A DNA stretch of 64,000 nucleotides, taken from positions 3,038,001 through 3,102,000 of the forward strand of contig NZ_CP126446.1 of the NCBI RefSeq assembly GCF_030166655.1, written 5' to 3'. Within the stretch, counting starts at the first letter, position 1, and every line of letters starts with the position of its first letter. Of the stretch, positions 20,027-28,433 are shown in pieces. The notes under the pieces were generated by a model, which was not told the DNA's origin, did not search any database, and was given only the letters and a program-made list of their open reading frames with translations. The translations under genes and the position numbers were made by a program. Source of the stretch: Pontibacillus chungwhensis. Lineage in GTDB: Bacteria; Bacillota; Bacilli; Bacillales; BH030062.

Positions 20027-20320
20027 ATGGTCATTATCCCGATTATTATCGTGCTTTCTTTAGCAATGTACTTATTCTACAAAGTACAAATCCTTCGTTT
20101 GGGCGAAGATCCATTAAAACAAGTGTACACCAATTCAAAAGCACGGATGGCTCTAGGATTATTTATGCTTTCCATTTCAATTAACGTCTATCTCGTCTAT
20201 CAGACGCGACTAGCTCTTTACATTACCATTCTGTTTATTGCTTTAGGTGGTGCCCAACTTGTCTATGGCTACAAAACCACCCGTTTTTACGGGAAGCAAC
20301 TTAAAGAACGAAGCGCATAA
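20027..20320 (+). CDS. ytpI: YtpI-family membrane protein
   Basis: A 97-residue protein with three predicted membrane helices (about residues 2-20, 42-62 and 65-85). It matches the small YtpI family, including the NSKARMALGLFMLSISINVYL region. The function is unknown. The ATG follows GAAAGGTCGATTCAA. A rho-independent terminator immediately downstream runs into the end of the convergent ytoI gene. Confidence 0.8.
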   Translation: MVIIPIIIVLSLAMYLFYKVQILRLGEDPLKQVYTNSKARMALGLFMLSISINVYLVYQTRLALYITILFIALGGAQLVYGYKTTRFYGKQLKERSA

Positions 20321-20325
20321 CCTGA

Positions 20326-20371
20326 AGTACCCGCCACCCTTTTCACACGAAAGAGTTCGGGTACTTTTTTT
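20326..20371 (+). terminator. Terminator after ytpI
   Basis: AGTACCCG and CGGGTACT form a perfect 8-bp stem with a 24-nt loop, followed by a run of seven T. The T run reaches the ytoI stop codon on the opposite strand. Confidence 0.85.
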
Positions 20372-21683
20372 AGCGATCAATTAATTGAGCCATGAGCATC
20401 GCTTTGCCAACTAAGACTTTCTCATTAAACACTTCTACGTCCACCTTAGCAAACTTCCTTCCAACCTCTAACACACGAGGCTTGATCCCAAGCGTACTAT
20501 CTAGTTGTACGGGCTTAATAAAGTAAATCGATAAATTTTCTACAACAAGATCTCCCTTTTTGTAGTGGTGAAGCAGTCGGCTTCCTGCATCAACAACAAG
20601 AGAAGTAAACACGCCATATGAGAGTGTCCCTAATTGGTTGGTCATTTGTGGTGTAACACGTGTTTCATAGACCGTTTGATCAAAGGCATCTGCCGTTTCT
20701 TGCAACTGACTTGTGACTAGGTCATCAATCGTCTCCCCGACTTGTGGTTGTCGTTGCAATTGTTGGAGCGCCTTCAATACATCCTGGCGCGAAATGATTC
20801 CTTTGAACTTATGATAAGCATCCACAACAGGCATAATCTCAATGCCTTCCCAAACCATCATATGAGCGGCATTCGCAAGTGACGTTTTCGTTTGCACCGT
20901 CATCGGTTGTTTCGTCATAACCCTTTCAATTAAAAGGCTTGGTTCTTTTCCAATTACGTCTTTTGAAGTCACCATACCGACTACACGCAACTGGCCGTCA
21001 ATGACAGGGTAGCGACTGTGCATGGTCTTTTCATTGAAATCATGCCATCTGCTAACTGGATCATCCGGATGGAGGTAATAAGAGCTCTCAAACGGTGTGT
21101 AGATATCATCGACCAACACAATTTCCTTCTTGATCAACTGGTCATATATCGCACGATTAATCATCGTTGCCACTGTAAACGAGTCATAACTCGTCGAAAT
21201 GATTGGGAGTTGTTTCTCATCGGCAAGACGCTTCACATGTTCCTCTGTATCAAAGCCCCCTGTGATCAGAACAGCAGCCCCTTCTTTTAGCGCTAACTCA
21301 TGTGCATTTGTCCGGTTACCTACTATCAGTAAAGATCCAGCTTCGGTATAACGCATCATGGCTTCTAATTTCATTGCTCCAATGACGAACTTGCTTAGTG
21401 TCTTATATAAACCTTCTCTTCCCCCAAGCACTTGGCCATCTACGATGTTGATAATCTCAGCAAATGTAAGTCGCTCGATATTTTCTTTCTTCTTCCGTTC
21501 AATTCGAATCGTCCCCACACGTTCAATTGTGCTCACAAGACCCTGATTCTCAGCTTCTTTAATGGCCCTGTAAGCCGTTCCTTCACTTACTTCTAAGGCT
21601 TTAGCAATTCCTCTGACAGAGATCTTGGTTCCGATCGATAAAGAATCGATATGGTTCAATATTTGTTCATGCTTCGTTGCCAC
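20370..21683 (-). CDS. ytoI: HTH-DRTGG-CBS-hotdog regulator YtoI
   Basis: A 437-residue multidomain protein. An N-terminal helix-turn-helix (1-65, SVRGIAKALEVSEGTAYRAIKEAE) is followed by a DRTGG domain (about 70-185) and a CBS pair (about 190-310, with VMTKQPMTVQT and GIISRQDVL). The C-terminus is a hotdog thioesterase-like domain (about 325-435). The architecture matches B. subtilis YtoI. It suggests a DNA-binding sensor of a nucleotide through CBS and an acyl-thioester through the hotdog domain; targets are unknown. Translation starts at GTG with a weak GGTGA ribosome-binding site. Confidence 0.88.
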   Translation of the reverse strand: MATKHEQILNHIDSLSIGTKISVRGIAKALEVSEGTAYRAIKEAENQGLVSTIERVGTIRIERKKKENIERLTFAEIINIVDGQVLGGREGLYKTLSKFVIGAMKLEAMMRYTEAGSLLIVGNRTNAHELALKEGAAVLITGGFDTEEHVKRLADEKQLPIISTSYDSFTVATMINRAIYDQLIKKEIVLVDDIYTPFESSYYLHPDDPVSRWHDFNEKTMHSRYPVIDGQLRVVGMVTSKDVIGKEPSLLIERVMTKQPMTVQTKTSLANAAHMMVWEGIEIMPVVDAYHKFKGIISRQDVLKALQQLQRQPQVGETIDDLVTSQLQETADAFDQTVYETRVTPQMTNQLGTLSYGVFTSLVVDAGSRLLHHYKKGDLVVENLSIYFIKPVQLDSTLGIKPRVLEVGRKFAKVDVEVFNEKVLVGKAMLMAQLIDR

Positions 21684-21769
21684 TCTTATTCACCATGCTT
21701 TCCGAACTATACAAACTGTACTAGTCTTTTTCCTTCTTAGTGTTATTATACAGATGAACAAAGTCGGCT

Positions 21770-22006
21770 TCAATTTTTACCAAGAGAAAACTCTTTTTCT
21801 TTTGTAGATTCCTCTTCTTCATATTCGACTTGAACCGGCAATTTCAATAAGATAGCCAGGTTTGCTCCCATCACCATAAATAAAAAAACAAGCCAAGTCA
21901 TCCAAAAGAAAGAGCCGATCGTATGATTCTGTACCTGTACGGAAGGCCATGCTACATAAAACAGAAAGCACGCTAATAGTAACCTTAATAATGCATGTTG
22001 ACGCAA
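21770..22006 (-). CDS. Small hypothetical membrane protein
   Basis: A 78-residue protein with two hydrophobic helices (about residues 5-24 and 32-53) and an acidic/basic cytoplasmic tail (EYEEEESTKEKE). The start is TTG, 8 bp after AGGAGG. The longer frame from ATG 22039 would place that Shine-Dalgarno inside the gene and has no other one, so I prefer the TTG. The family is not recognised. It lies between ytoI and ytkL and is separated from ytkL by a strong terminator. Confidence 0.6.
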   Translation of the reverse strand: MRQHALLRLLLACFLFYVAWPSVQVQNHTIGSFFWMTWLVFLFMVMGANLAILLKLPVQVEYEEEESTKEKEFSLGKN

Positions 22007-22092
22007 TACATTCTCCTCCTCTATTGTTCTTGTCCTCATTATATGAAACGAATGGGAGGAAGATGTAACGGTGGGCAGAACTTGAAAACAAA

Positions 22093-22126
22093 AAGAGCTT
22101 ACGTCCTCATGAGGACGTAAGCTCTT
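22093..22126 (-). terminator. Perfect palindromic terminator after ytkL
   Basis: A 34-bp perfect palindrome: AAGAGCTTACGTCCTCA and its complement, with no unpaired loop in DNA. On the minus strand it is followed by TTTTTGTTTT. Confidence 0.92.
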
Positions 22127-22146
22127 ATCTTCTCACCTATTACAAT

Positions 22147-22827
22147 CTAAAGAGTGAGGGACTCACCCACTTGCATCACTTTTCCAGCTCCACCTTTTAT
22201 TCCTTCAGCGAAAGCTTCACCGTCTTGTTCTATGAGCGGGAACGTATTGTAGTGAACAGGCACAACGTGTTTAGCTTGTAACCATTCAGCAGCTAGCGTT
22301 GCATCTTCTGGCCCCATCGTAAAGTTGTCTCCTATTGGCAAGAATGCTAAATCAATGGAGTTTCGTTCACCGATTAGTTTCATGTCACTGAATAACCCGG
22401 TATCCCCTGCATGGAAAATGGTTTTTCCTTCATAAGTAAACAAGATTCCAGTTGGCATGCCCGTGTAAACGATCGTGCCATCTTCCTCCGTGTAAGAAGA
22501 ACCATGAAAAGCTTGTGTAAACTTAACGGTTCCAAAATCAAACGTGTGCTCCCCTCCAATGTACATTGGATGAGTGTTTAATCCTTTATTTCCTAAATAC
22601 GTAGCAAGTTCAAATGGAGCCACTACAAACGAGTCATTTCTCTTCGCAATATCAACCGTATCTCCAACGTGGTCATTATGACCATGAGTTAATAAGATTA
22701 CATCTGCCTTAACCGTACTAGCGTCAAGATCACAGTTTCCATTCTCAGAAATATAAGGATCAATTAGAATCGTGTTTTCATTGGTTTCGATTTTAACAAC
22801 TGAATGTCCATGATACGATACTTTCAC
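22147..22827 (-). CDS. ytkL: UPF0173 metal-dependent hydrolase YtkL
   Basis: A 226-residue metallo-beta-lactamase-fold hydrolase. The HxHxDH metal motif is visible ([12 protein letters not shown], about residues 46-57), with later metal ligands in HAGDTG (near 140) and VPVHYNTFP. It belongs to UPF0173, whose substrate is not known. The start is GTG after AAAAAGGAGAGATTTCT. It may be read through from the spermidine-synthase-like gene 55 bp upstream, or have its own promoter; no strong hairpin separates them. Confidence 0.88.
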   Translation of the reverse strand: MKVSYHGHSVVKIETNENTILIDPYISENGNCDLDASTVKADVILLTHGHNDHVGDTVDIAKRNDSFVVAPFELATYLGNKGLNTHPMYIGGEHTFDFGTVKFTQAFHGSSYTEEDGTIVYTGMPTGILFTYEGKTIFHAGDTGLFSDMKLIGERNSIDLAFLPIGDNFTMGPEDATLAAEWLQAKHVVPVHYNTFPLIEQDGEAFAEGIKGGAGKVMQVGESLTL

Positions 22828-22881
22828 AGAAATCTCTCCTTTTTATCGATTAAAATTAGCTTCACTATTGTCTTTACCCGT

Positions 22882-24417
22882 TTAATAGTTTTTCCATGCT
22901 TGTTCATACTTTTCAATTAAATGAGGATCGATTAACGTATTCGGTTTGATCTCCGCACCATCTATATCTCGATCTTCATCTTTACCGAATGCAGCAAGAG
23001 CCGGAAGCATCTCTTGATTTAAATACCTTGTAGGGACGTCAATAGTGAGCTCATCCATCTTTATCGGTGAGCGGCTTGCTAGTACGAATCCCCAATTCCC
23101 AAAGCTCGGAACATCCGTATGCAGGTTCTTTATATGTAAACCAGTTGAAGCGATTGTCTCAGAGATCGTCCAATACACGTCCGTAGCGAAAACGGGACTA
23201 GTTGCTTGCACCATTAAAGCCCCATCTGGGTTGAGATGATTTCGAATAAGAGAATAAAACTCCCATGTATATAGTTTATTCAAGCTCTCATTATTAGGGT
23301 CAGGAAGATCCGCAATGACGACATCATATGTTTCAGATGTATGTTCTAAATACTCAAAAGCATCTCGGTTTAATATGCTTACCCGTTCATCACTTAAGGC
23401 ATTTTCATTTAATTGCAGTAAGTGGAAATTCGTTTGGGCAAGCTCTGTCATTCTGGGGTCAAGGTCTACGACTGTAATGCTCTGTATATCCTCGTATTTA
23501 AGTATTTCCCGAACCGCTAGTCCATCTCCTCCCCCTAAGAGTAAGATATTCTGATGGGAAGAAGCTTTCGCCATCACAGGATGAACGAGCGTTTCATGAT
23601 AACGATGTTCGTCCGCTGCACTAAATTGCAAGGCGCCGTTTAGGTATAATCTTGTATCACCTTGTTCTTTTGTGATGACAATCCGTTGATAAGCCGTTTC
23701 TTCCATATGTATGATAGGGTCCTTATAAAGCTTTTGTTCAAATGAAAAAGCCATTTCTTCGCCAAACAACACACCACTAATCAAGAGCAGCCCAATCAAT
23801 ATGCCTGCTGATAGATGGGTTTTTAAATGGGCGACCTCGTTTCGAAATAACCACAGAATAAAAAGGGCTACAGAAAGATTAATGACTCCCACAATAAATG
23901 CACTCTTCACCATTCCCATTTGCGGCCTTAAATAAAAGGCAAATAAGAGGCCTCCAATTAGGCCGCCGGCATAATCAGAGAACAACACTCGCGCGGTGGA
24001 CCGGTTAAGTTCTACCCCTAAATCGTTCGCCTTTCGGATTAATATAGGGAGCTCTACTCCTGTTAAAGCACCGATACTAAAGGTGACGGTATATAAAAAT
24101 AACGCTTCAGAACCTGATGGAGCAAACGCCGTGATCCCGAACATAAGGAAACTTGAAAAGCCGCCAATTAAAGCTACTGCGAATTCCACTCTAATAAAAG
24201 CAGAGATTAAATCTTTCATGATTCGCTCACTAACAGAAGCCCCAATTCCCATTCCTGTCAAAAAGAGCGAAATGGTTAACGTATATTGTTTCACGCCATC
24301 CCCGAGTATGTATGAACCAAGGGCACCGAATAGAACTTCAAATATGATTCCACAGATCGATACAATGCCCGATGCCCAATAAATGAGTTTACTTTGTCTT
24401 ACCGCTTCAGCTTTCAT
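22882..24417 (-). CDS. Membrane-anchored spermidine-synthase-like protein
   Basis: The 511-residue protein joins about seven N-terminal membrane helices (residues 10-205) to a C-terminal aminopropyltransferase-like Rossmann domain (about 225-460). SAM/dcSAM-site features are LLLGGGDGLAVREIL and the acidic VVDLDPRM; the catalytic-type motif reads DVIADLPDPN. The chosen ATG follows AAAGGAGGGAGAGAT. Soluble SpeE makes spermidine from putrescine and decarboxylated SAM; the substrate of membrane-fused forms is not established. It is the last gene of the DUF4178-pspA-DUF4247-DUF350 unit, 121 bp after the DUF350 gene. Confidence 0.88.
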   Translation of the reverse strand: MKAEAVRQSKLIYWASGIVSICGIIFEVLFGALGSYILGDGVKQYTLTISLFLTGMGIGASVSERIMKDLISAFIRVEFAVALIGGFSSFLMFGITAFAPSGSEALFLYTVTFSIGALTGVELPILIRKANDLGVELNRSTARVLFSDYAGGLIGGLLFAFYLRPQMGMVKSAFIVGVINLSVALFILWLFRNEVAHLKTHLSAGILIGLLLISGVLFGEEMAFSFEQKLYKDPIIHMEETAYQRIVITKEQGDTRLYLNGALQFSAADEHRYHETLVHPVMAKASSHQNILLLGGGDGLAVREILKYEDIQSITVVDLDPRMTELAQTNFHLLQLNENALSDERVSILNRDAFEYLEHTSETYDVVIADLPDPNNESLNKLYTWEFYSLIRNHLNPDGALMVQATSPVFATDVYWTISETIASTGLHIKNLHTDVPSFGNWGFVLASRSPIKMDELTIDVPTRYLNQEMLPALAAFGKDEDRDIDGAEIKPNTLIDPHLIEKYEQAWKNY

Positions 24418-24500
24418 ATCTCTCCCTCCTTTCACTTTCATAAATTTTAGTTATTTCCTGTATCACCTGTACCGGAAATTCTCCAAAGACGACCGTATAA

Positions 24501-24533
24501 AAACCCTTCACCCTACAAGAGAGCAAAGGGTTT
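24501..24533 (-). terminator. Hairpin between the DUF350 gene and the spermidine-synthase-like gene
   Basis: AAACCCTT and AAGGGTTT pair around a 17-nt loop. On the minus strand it is followed by TTTT. It could be a partial terminator that lowers expression of the last gene of the unit. Confidence 0.55.
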
Positions 24534-24538
24534 AATAT

Positions 24539-24934
24539 TTACGTTATAGAGGCGCCAATTACAAATGCAAGCCCTATAGAAACGCCCATTGTTACAATCC
24601 CTACAGCTACATTATTTTCTTGAAGCTGTTTTTCAACGGAGAAGCGGCGCGTCATCACTTCAAAAAGTAAATACGCAATCATTTGTAACACCACACCATA
24701 AGCTCCCCATATTAACGTGTCCATCAATTGTAAAGAGTGATAAATGGCAAAGGATAAAATAATACAGATCCCAATGATTTTCCCTGCGATTGAAAGGGCT
24801 ATTGCCGTATTTCCTTTCTTAATTTCTTCCCAGTCCTTATAACGACTTGTTAAGTTCTCAAATATAATGAGTCCAATAAAAACAACTACAATCGCCACTA
24901 CAAAATAGTAAAACGTCCATAAGAATGGCTCCAT
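24539..24934 (-). CDS. DUF350 membrane protein
   Basis: A 131-residue protein with four predicted membrane helices (about residues 5-27, 45-68, 72-95 and 105-128) and short loops, a DUF350 family profile. The family is related to E. coli YjfL, which lies in a cluster with a PspA-like protein. Function unknown; the position suggests a membrane partner of PspA and the aminopropyltransferase-like protein. The ATG follows AAGGTGATTATAG. It begins 24 bp after the DUF4247 gene. Confidence 0.8.
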   Translation of the reverse strand: MEPFLWTFYYFVVAIVVVFIGLIIFENLTSRYKDWEEIKKGNTAIALSIAGKIIGICIILSFAIYHSLQLMDTLIWGAYGVVLQMIAYLLFEVMTRRFSVEKQLQENNVAVGIVTMGVSIGLAFVIGASIT

Positions 24935-24958
24935 CTATAATCACCTTTCTTTCCTTTT

Positions 24959-25648
24959 TTATTTCCCTGTACCTGGTCCTCCACCTCGGCCGCTAGAACC
25001 CCTTAAGCTTCCAGTTGAACCTGAGCGATATTTACTATTCGAGTACCCACCATAGCAACCACTACTAGCACAGATCTTCTTACGTTTTTTGCCCCAATCA
25101 TCCACATCTAGAACTTCGTCTAAAAACCATAACGCTAAGTATCCATTGAAAAAGTTAGGACTATAATTATCCCGAACAAATTTATCGCTTGCTACTTCTA
25201 TGAACACAGCATCCTTGTCTTGTTCACTTTCTTTGAATGTGACGAACAGATTTGGATAGACTACAATTTTCTTCCCCTCTTTCAGTTCGCTTTCTCTTTT
25301 AGGAGGAAATGCATCCGTTAACGTTTCCGACAATTCTTGAATAGAAAAACGCTGTGTCACATAGATACGAGCTTCCTGATTTGCGTTTGACCCTTCAACA
25401 ACATCCAGGAGGGGAAAGACCGAGCGAATAAGTTCCTCAGGTGAGGTATTTTTCTTGTTATTCAATTGCTCAACCATTTCGTCTTTAGGAGGTTCTTCCG
25501 GAAATGTATAGGTTCGCGATCCGGACATCCCACTTTTTGAATCGCCCATCCCTTCATCAAATGAGGAAGATTGAAACTCCTGAAGCCCTTGACTACATCC
25601 AGTTAAGGTTAAGACGGAAAGAATGACTACTATAAAAACGCCCCTCAT
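24959..25648 (-). CDS. DUF4247 lipoprotein
   Basis: A 229-residue protein with a lipoprotein signal peptide: hydrophobic residues 4-17 and lipobox LTGC with Cys18. An extracytoplasmic domain of about 175 residues follows, and the C-terminal tail is Gly/Ser-rich (GSTGSLRGSSGRGGGPGTGK). I assign DUF4247 from the overall pattern and context. It would sit on the outer face of the cytoplasmic membrane. The ATG follows GGAGGTGAGTAAAGA. It is third in the DUF4178-pspA unit, 80 bp after pspA, with a GC-rich hairpin in between. Confidence 0.75.
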   Translation of the reverse strand: MRGVFIVVILSVLTLTGCSQGLQEFQSSSFDEGMGDSKSGMSGSRTYTFPEEPPKDEMVEQLNNKKNTSPEELIRSVFPLLDVVEGSNANQEARIYVTQRFSIQELSETLTDAFPPKRESELKEGKKIVVYPNLFVTFKESEQDKDAVFIEVASDKFVRDNYSPNFFNGYLALWFLDEVLDVDDWGKKRKKICASSGCYGGYSNSKYRSGSTGSLRGSSGRGGGPGTGK

Positions 25649-25690
25649 TCTTTACTCACCTCCTTATCTAAACTTTTACTGCAAAGGAAA

Positions 25691-25715
25691 GGCCAGCTTC
25701 GTGTAGAAGCTGGCC
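25691..25715 (-). terminator. Hairpin between pspA and the lipoprotein gene
   Basis: GGCCAGCTTC and GAAGCTGGCC form a perfect 10-bp stem with a 5-nt loop, followed on the minus strand by TTTCCTTT. It is likely a partial terminator that gives more PspA than downstream products. Confidence 0.7.
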
Positions 25716-25728
25716 GTAAAGCAACTCC

Positions 25729-26397
25729 TTATTCTTTCCCTAACTTTTTCTTTAACTCCGCCAACTCATCGTCCACACTATCTTTTTCCAACTCTTCAAA
25801 TTCATCATCTAAAGAACGCGATTCACTTGAAAGGTCTTCGCTTGTTTCAGCTTCAGCTTCATATTTTAGAACCTTTTCTTCCATACGCTCAAACCCACGT
25901 TTTGATTCATCACTTGAGATACCAGACATTGTACGGTTCATTTTTGTTCGTGTTTTAGCAGACTCTGCCCGCGCTTTTAAAGAGTCTTTCTTCAGCTTCA
26001 TTTCCTGGTATTCTTTCTTCATTTCATCTAACTTCTGGCGTAATGATTCTGAATCTGTTCGCGCTCTTTCCCATGATTCTTTAAGGGATTCCGATTGCTC
26101 TTGTTGATTTTTCTTATCTTGTAAAGCTCGCTTCGCTAAATCTTCATTTCCAGCTTCAATGGCTTTCTCGGCTTGTTCCTGACGTTTATCTACTAATGCT
26201 TGTGCATCATCATACTTTCGCTTAAGCATTTTTTCATTTGCAATTTGTTTTGCAACTGCACTTTCAGCCTCACGAATGTCCTTCTCCATATCTCTCATGA
26301 ATTGATCTAACATCTTCACCGGATCTTCTGCTTTATCAAGCATCGCATTTAATTCAGAGTTAACGACTGTGCCTACACGCTTAAATAATTTAAACAT
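25729..26397 (-). CDS. pspA: PspA/IM30 family protein
   Basis: A 222-residue, almost fully helical, highly charged protein of the PspA/IM30/Vipp1 family, peripheral membrane proteins that assemble into ESCRT-III-like rods on stressed membranes. The N-terminal amphipathic helix MFKLFKRVGTVVNSELNAML and the following DKAEDPVKMLDQFMRDME segment are characteristic. Heptad-rich coiled coils run through 25-160. The C-terminus is acidic. The ATG follows AAGGAGGATATTCTTGT. It begins 21 bp after the DUF4178 gene, behind a sigma-W-like promoter. B. subtilis pspA is also sigma-W controlled, but with other neighbours. Confidence 0.92.
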   Translation of the reverse strand: MFKLFKRVGTVVNSELNAMLDKAEDPVKMLDQFMRDMEKDIREAESAVAKQIANEKMLKRKYDDAQALVDKRQEQAEKAIEAGNEDLAKRALQDKKNQQEQSESLKESWERARTDSESLRQKLDEMKKEYQEMKLKKDSLKARAESAKTRTKMNRTMSGISSDESKRGFERMEEKVLKYEAEAETSEDLSSESRSLDDEFEELEKDSVDDELAELKKKLGKE

Positions 26398-26418
26398 ACA
26401 AGAATATCCTCCTTCTCA

Positions 26419-26928
26419 TTATGAACCTGCAAGTATTTTGATCTCATATTCTTCAACCGATTCCCCAAGACTGACTTCTGTTTCTGTTCCCCATGTTTCA
26501 ACACTTATAAATTGCTCATCTTCAGAATCAGCATAATCAGCGTAATGAGTGACACGACCATCGATGTTCTTGCTTCTACCTTCACCCGTTACCTTTGCTT
26601 TTCCTTCTTCCTCTAGATGATACGTCTGACCTTCATAGTTAAGTTCAGAAGGGAAAGGTTCTTCAACAGGTAACGAGATGGTTTTATACACACCTAACTC
26701 TAGTTCATCGTCCATCTCTGCAGAAAGCCATATCGTGTTCCTTCCTTCAAGCAATTGATAGGCATACCATTCATAGGAGCCATCCTTATAAGTGATTTTA
26801 CCTACTACCTCGTAGTCCGCTAAGTCATAAGTGACAATGTCCCCCACCTTAATTGTCAGGGGGGTCCTTGCTTTTACTTCATTCTCATTAGGTTTTGATT
26901 TTGAAAACCATTTTGAAAATATCCCCAA
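26419..26928 (-). CDS. DUF4178 protein
   Basis: A 169-residue protein with no signal or membrane segment. An all-beta DUF4178-like domain (about residues 25-165) contains VGDIVTYDLADYEVVG, SYEWYAYQLLEG and WLSAEMDD. Function unknown; DUF4178 proteins recur beside PspA and DUF350 genes. The start is TTG (26926-26928) after GAGGTGATAAAGTTT. It is the first gene of the five-gene unit, with a predicted ECF promoter 46-71 bp upstream. Confidence 0.75.
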   Translation of the reverse strand: MGIFSKWFSKSKPNENEVKARTPLTIKVGDIVTYDLADYEVVGKITYKDGSYEWYAYQLLEGRNTIWLSAEMDDELELGVYKTISLPVEEPFPSELNYEGQTYHLEEEGKAKVTGEGRSKNIDGRVTHYADYADSEDEQFISVETWGTETEVSLGESVEEYEIKILAGS

Positions 26929-26973
26929 AACTTTATCACCTCGCCTCTTAGATTGAACCCTGTATATCCTTTC

Positions 26974-26999
26974 TACGGATGTAACAGAAATAGGTTTCG
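26974..26999 (-). promoter_or_regulatory. ECF/sigma-W-like promoter of the DUF4178-pspA unit
   Basis: On the minus strand, CGAAAC (26994-26999) and CGTA (26974-26977) are separated by 16 bp. B. subtilis sigma-W promoters have TGAAAC-N16-CGTA, so five of six -35 bases and all -10 bases match. The predicted start is near 26966, about 38 bp before the TTG start. Confidence 0.7.
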
Positions 27000-27112
27000 T
27001 TTTTTATCCATATAACTTAACATACGCTTTTTGTTCCGATTGCAAACCCCTAAGGGCCTTATAACGCAAAAAAATCGTCACACTCACTGCCACTTTAGCT
27101 TTGGTATACGAT

Positions 27113-27137
27113 AGGACAGGCTTACTAAGCCTGTCCT
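27113..27137. terminator. Inverted repeat downstream of ald
   Basis: AGGACAGGCTT and AAGCCTGTCCT form an 11-bp perfect stem around ACT. It is located 15 bp after the ald stop. The U tract is poor, so it is either a weak terminator or an mRNA 3'-end stabiliser. Confidence 0.7.
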
Positions 27138-27151
27138 TTGCTCGTTATATT

Positions 27152-28270
27152 CTATTCGTCTAATAAGGAATGTGCATCGCAATACTCTAGATTGTGTGCT
27201 TCTGCTACAGCTTTATAGGTAACAAAACCTTCGAGCGTATTAATCCCCTTTAATAAGGCTTCATTATCAAGGCAAGCCTTTTTATACCCTTTATTCGCCA
27301 GCTGTAGAGCATATGGGACCGTAACATTCGTTAAACCGATTGTAGAAGTACGTGGAACGGCTCCAGGCATATTGGCCACAGCATAATGTAAGACACCGTG
27401 TTTTTCGTAGGTTGGATTGTCATGCGTTGTAATTCGATCAGTAGTCTCAAAAATCCCTCCCTGATCAATCGCTACATCAACGATTACAGACCCATCCATC
27501 ATATCTTTGACCATATCCTCAGTCACAAGCTTCGGCGCTTTTGCTCCCGGTATGAGCACAGCCCCAATCACCAAATCAGTCGTGCGCAACTCTCTGGCTA
27601 TGTTTAAAGGGTTAGACATAATGGTGTTAATGGAAGAGCCGAAAATGTCATCAAGTTCCCTCAATCTCTCAGGACTAAGATCAATAATCGTAACATCTGC
27701 TCCAAGCCCCATAGCAATCTTGGCAGCATTTGTCCCGACTACGCCTCCTCCAATAATGGTGACTTTCCCTCTTCTGACGCCGGGAATACCTCCAAGAAGA
27801 ATGCCCATTCCTCCCTTAGACTTTTCAAGGAATTGAGCCCCAATTTGGGATGCCATCCGACCCGCTACTTCACTCATAGGCGTCAAGAGAGGTAACGTTC
27901 CATTTTGAGCTTGTACGGTTTCATAGGCGATCGCAACCACTTTCTGATTGATTAAGGCTTCAGTTAATTCAGGTTCAGGAGCTAAATGTAAATATGTAAA
28001 GAGGATTAATCCTTCGTGGAAATGATTGAACTCTTCTTTAAGAGGCTCTTTTACTTTCATCACCATCTCTTGCGACCAAGCTTCAGAAGCTGTTTGCACA
28101 AGCTCTGCTCCAGCCTCAACGTACTCCTCATCCTGAAAGCCAGAACCGATCCCCGCTCCCATTTCAACTACAATTTCATGCCCTGCATTTTTTAATGACA
28201 TAACTCCAGCAGGCGTCATCGCCACTCGATTTTCGTTATTCTTAATTTCCTTAGGTATGCCAATTCTCAT
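27152..28270 (-). CDS. ald: Alanine dehydrogenase
   Basis: Interconverts L-alanine with pyruvate and ammonia using NAD. The 372-residue length is normal. The conserved N-terminus [23 protein letters not shown], the KVKEP substrate lysine (near 75), His near 95 (YLHLAPEP) and the Rossmann motif [25 protein letters not shown] (about 174-198) are all present. In B. subtilis, Ald allows alanine use and is needed for sporulation and germination. It is a single gene with its own ribosome-binding site GGAGGGAAAAGA and an inverted repeat after it. Confidence 0.96.
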   Translation of the reverse strand: MRIGIPKEIKNNENRVAMTPAGVMSLKNAGHEIVVEMGAGIGSGFQDEEYVEAGAELVQTASEAWSQEMVMKVKEPLKEEFNHFHEGLILFTYLHLAPEPELTEALINQKVVAIAYETVQAQNGTLPLLTPMSEVAGRMASQIGAQFLEKSKGGMGILLGGIPGVRRGKVTIIGGGVVGTNAAKIAMGLGADVTIIDLSPERLRELDDIFGSSINTIMSNPLNIARELRTTDLVIGAVLIPGAKAPKLVTEDMVKDMMDGSVIVDVAIDQGGIFETTDRITTHDNPTYEKHGVLHYAVANMPGAVPRTSTIGLTNVTVPYALQLANKGYKKACLDNEALLKGINTLEGFVTYKAVAEAHNLEYCDAHSLLDE

Positions 28271-28433
28271 TCTTTTCCCTCCTTGATCTTGTATGAGGCC
28301 ATAATCGAAACTACTAACATATTTTTGTAAGCCCTTTCATTGTAACAAAATTATTCAGGTAAGCTCTAGCGTTTTACTGAGCGAATATTAAATCGTCCCT
28401 ATTCCTATTCGTATAGGAACAGGAACGTGTAGA

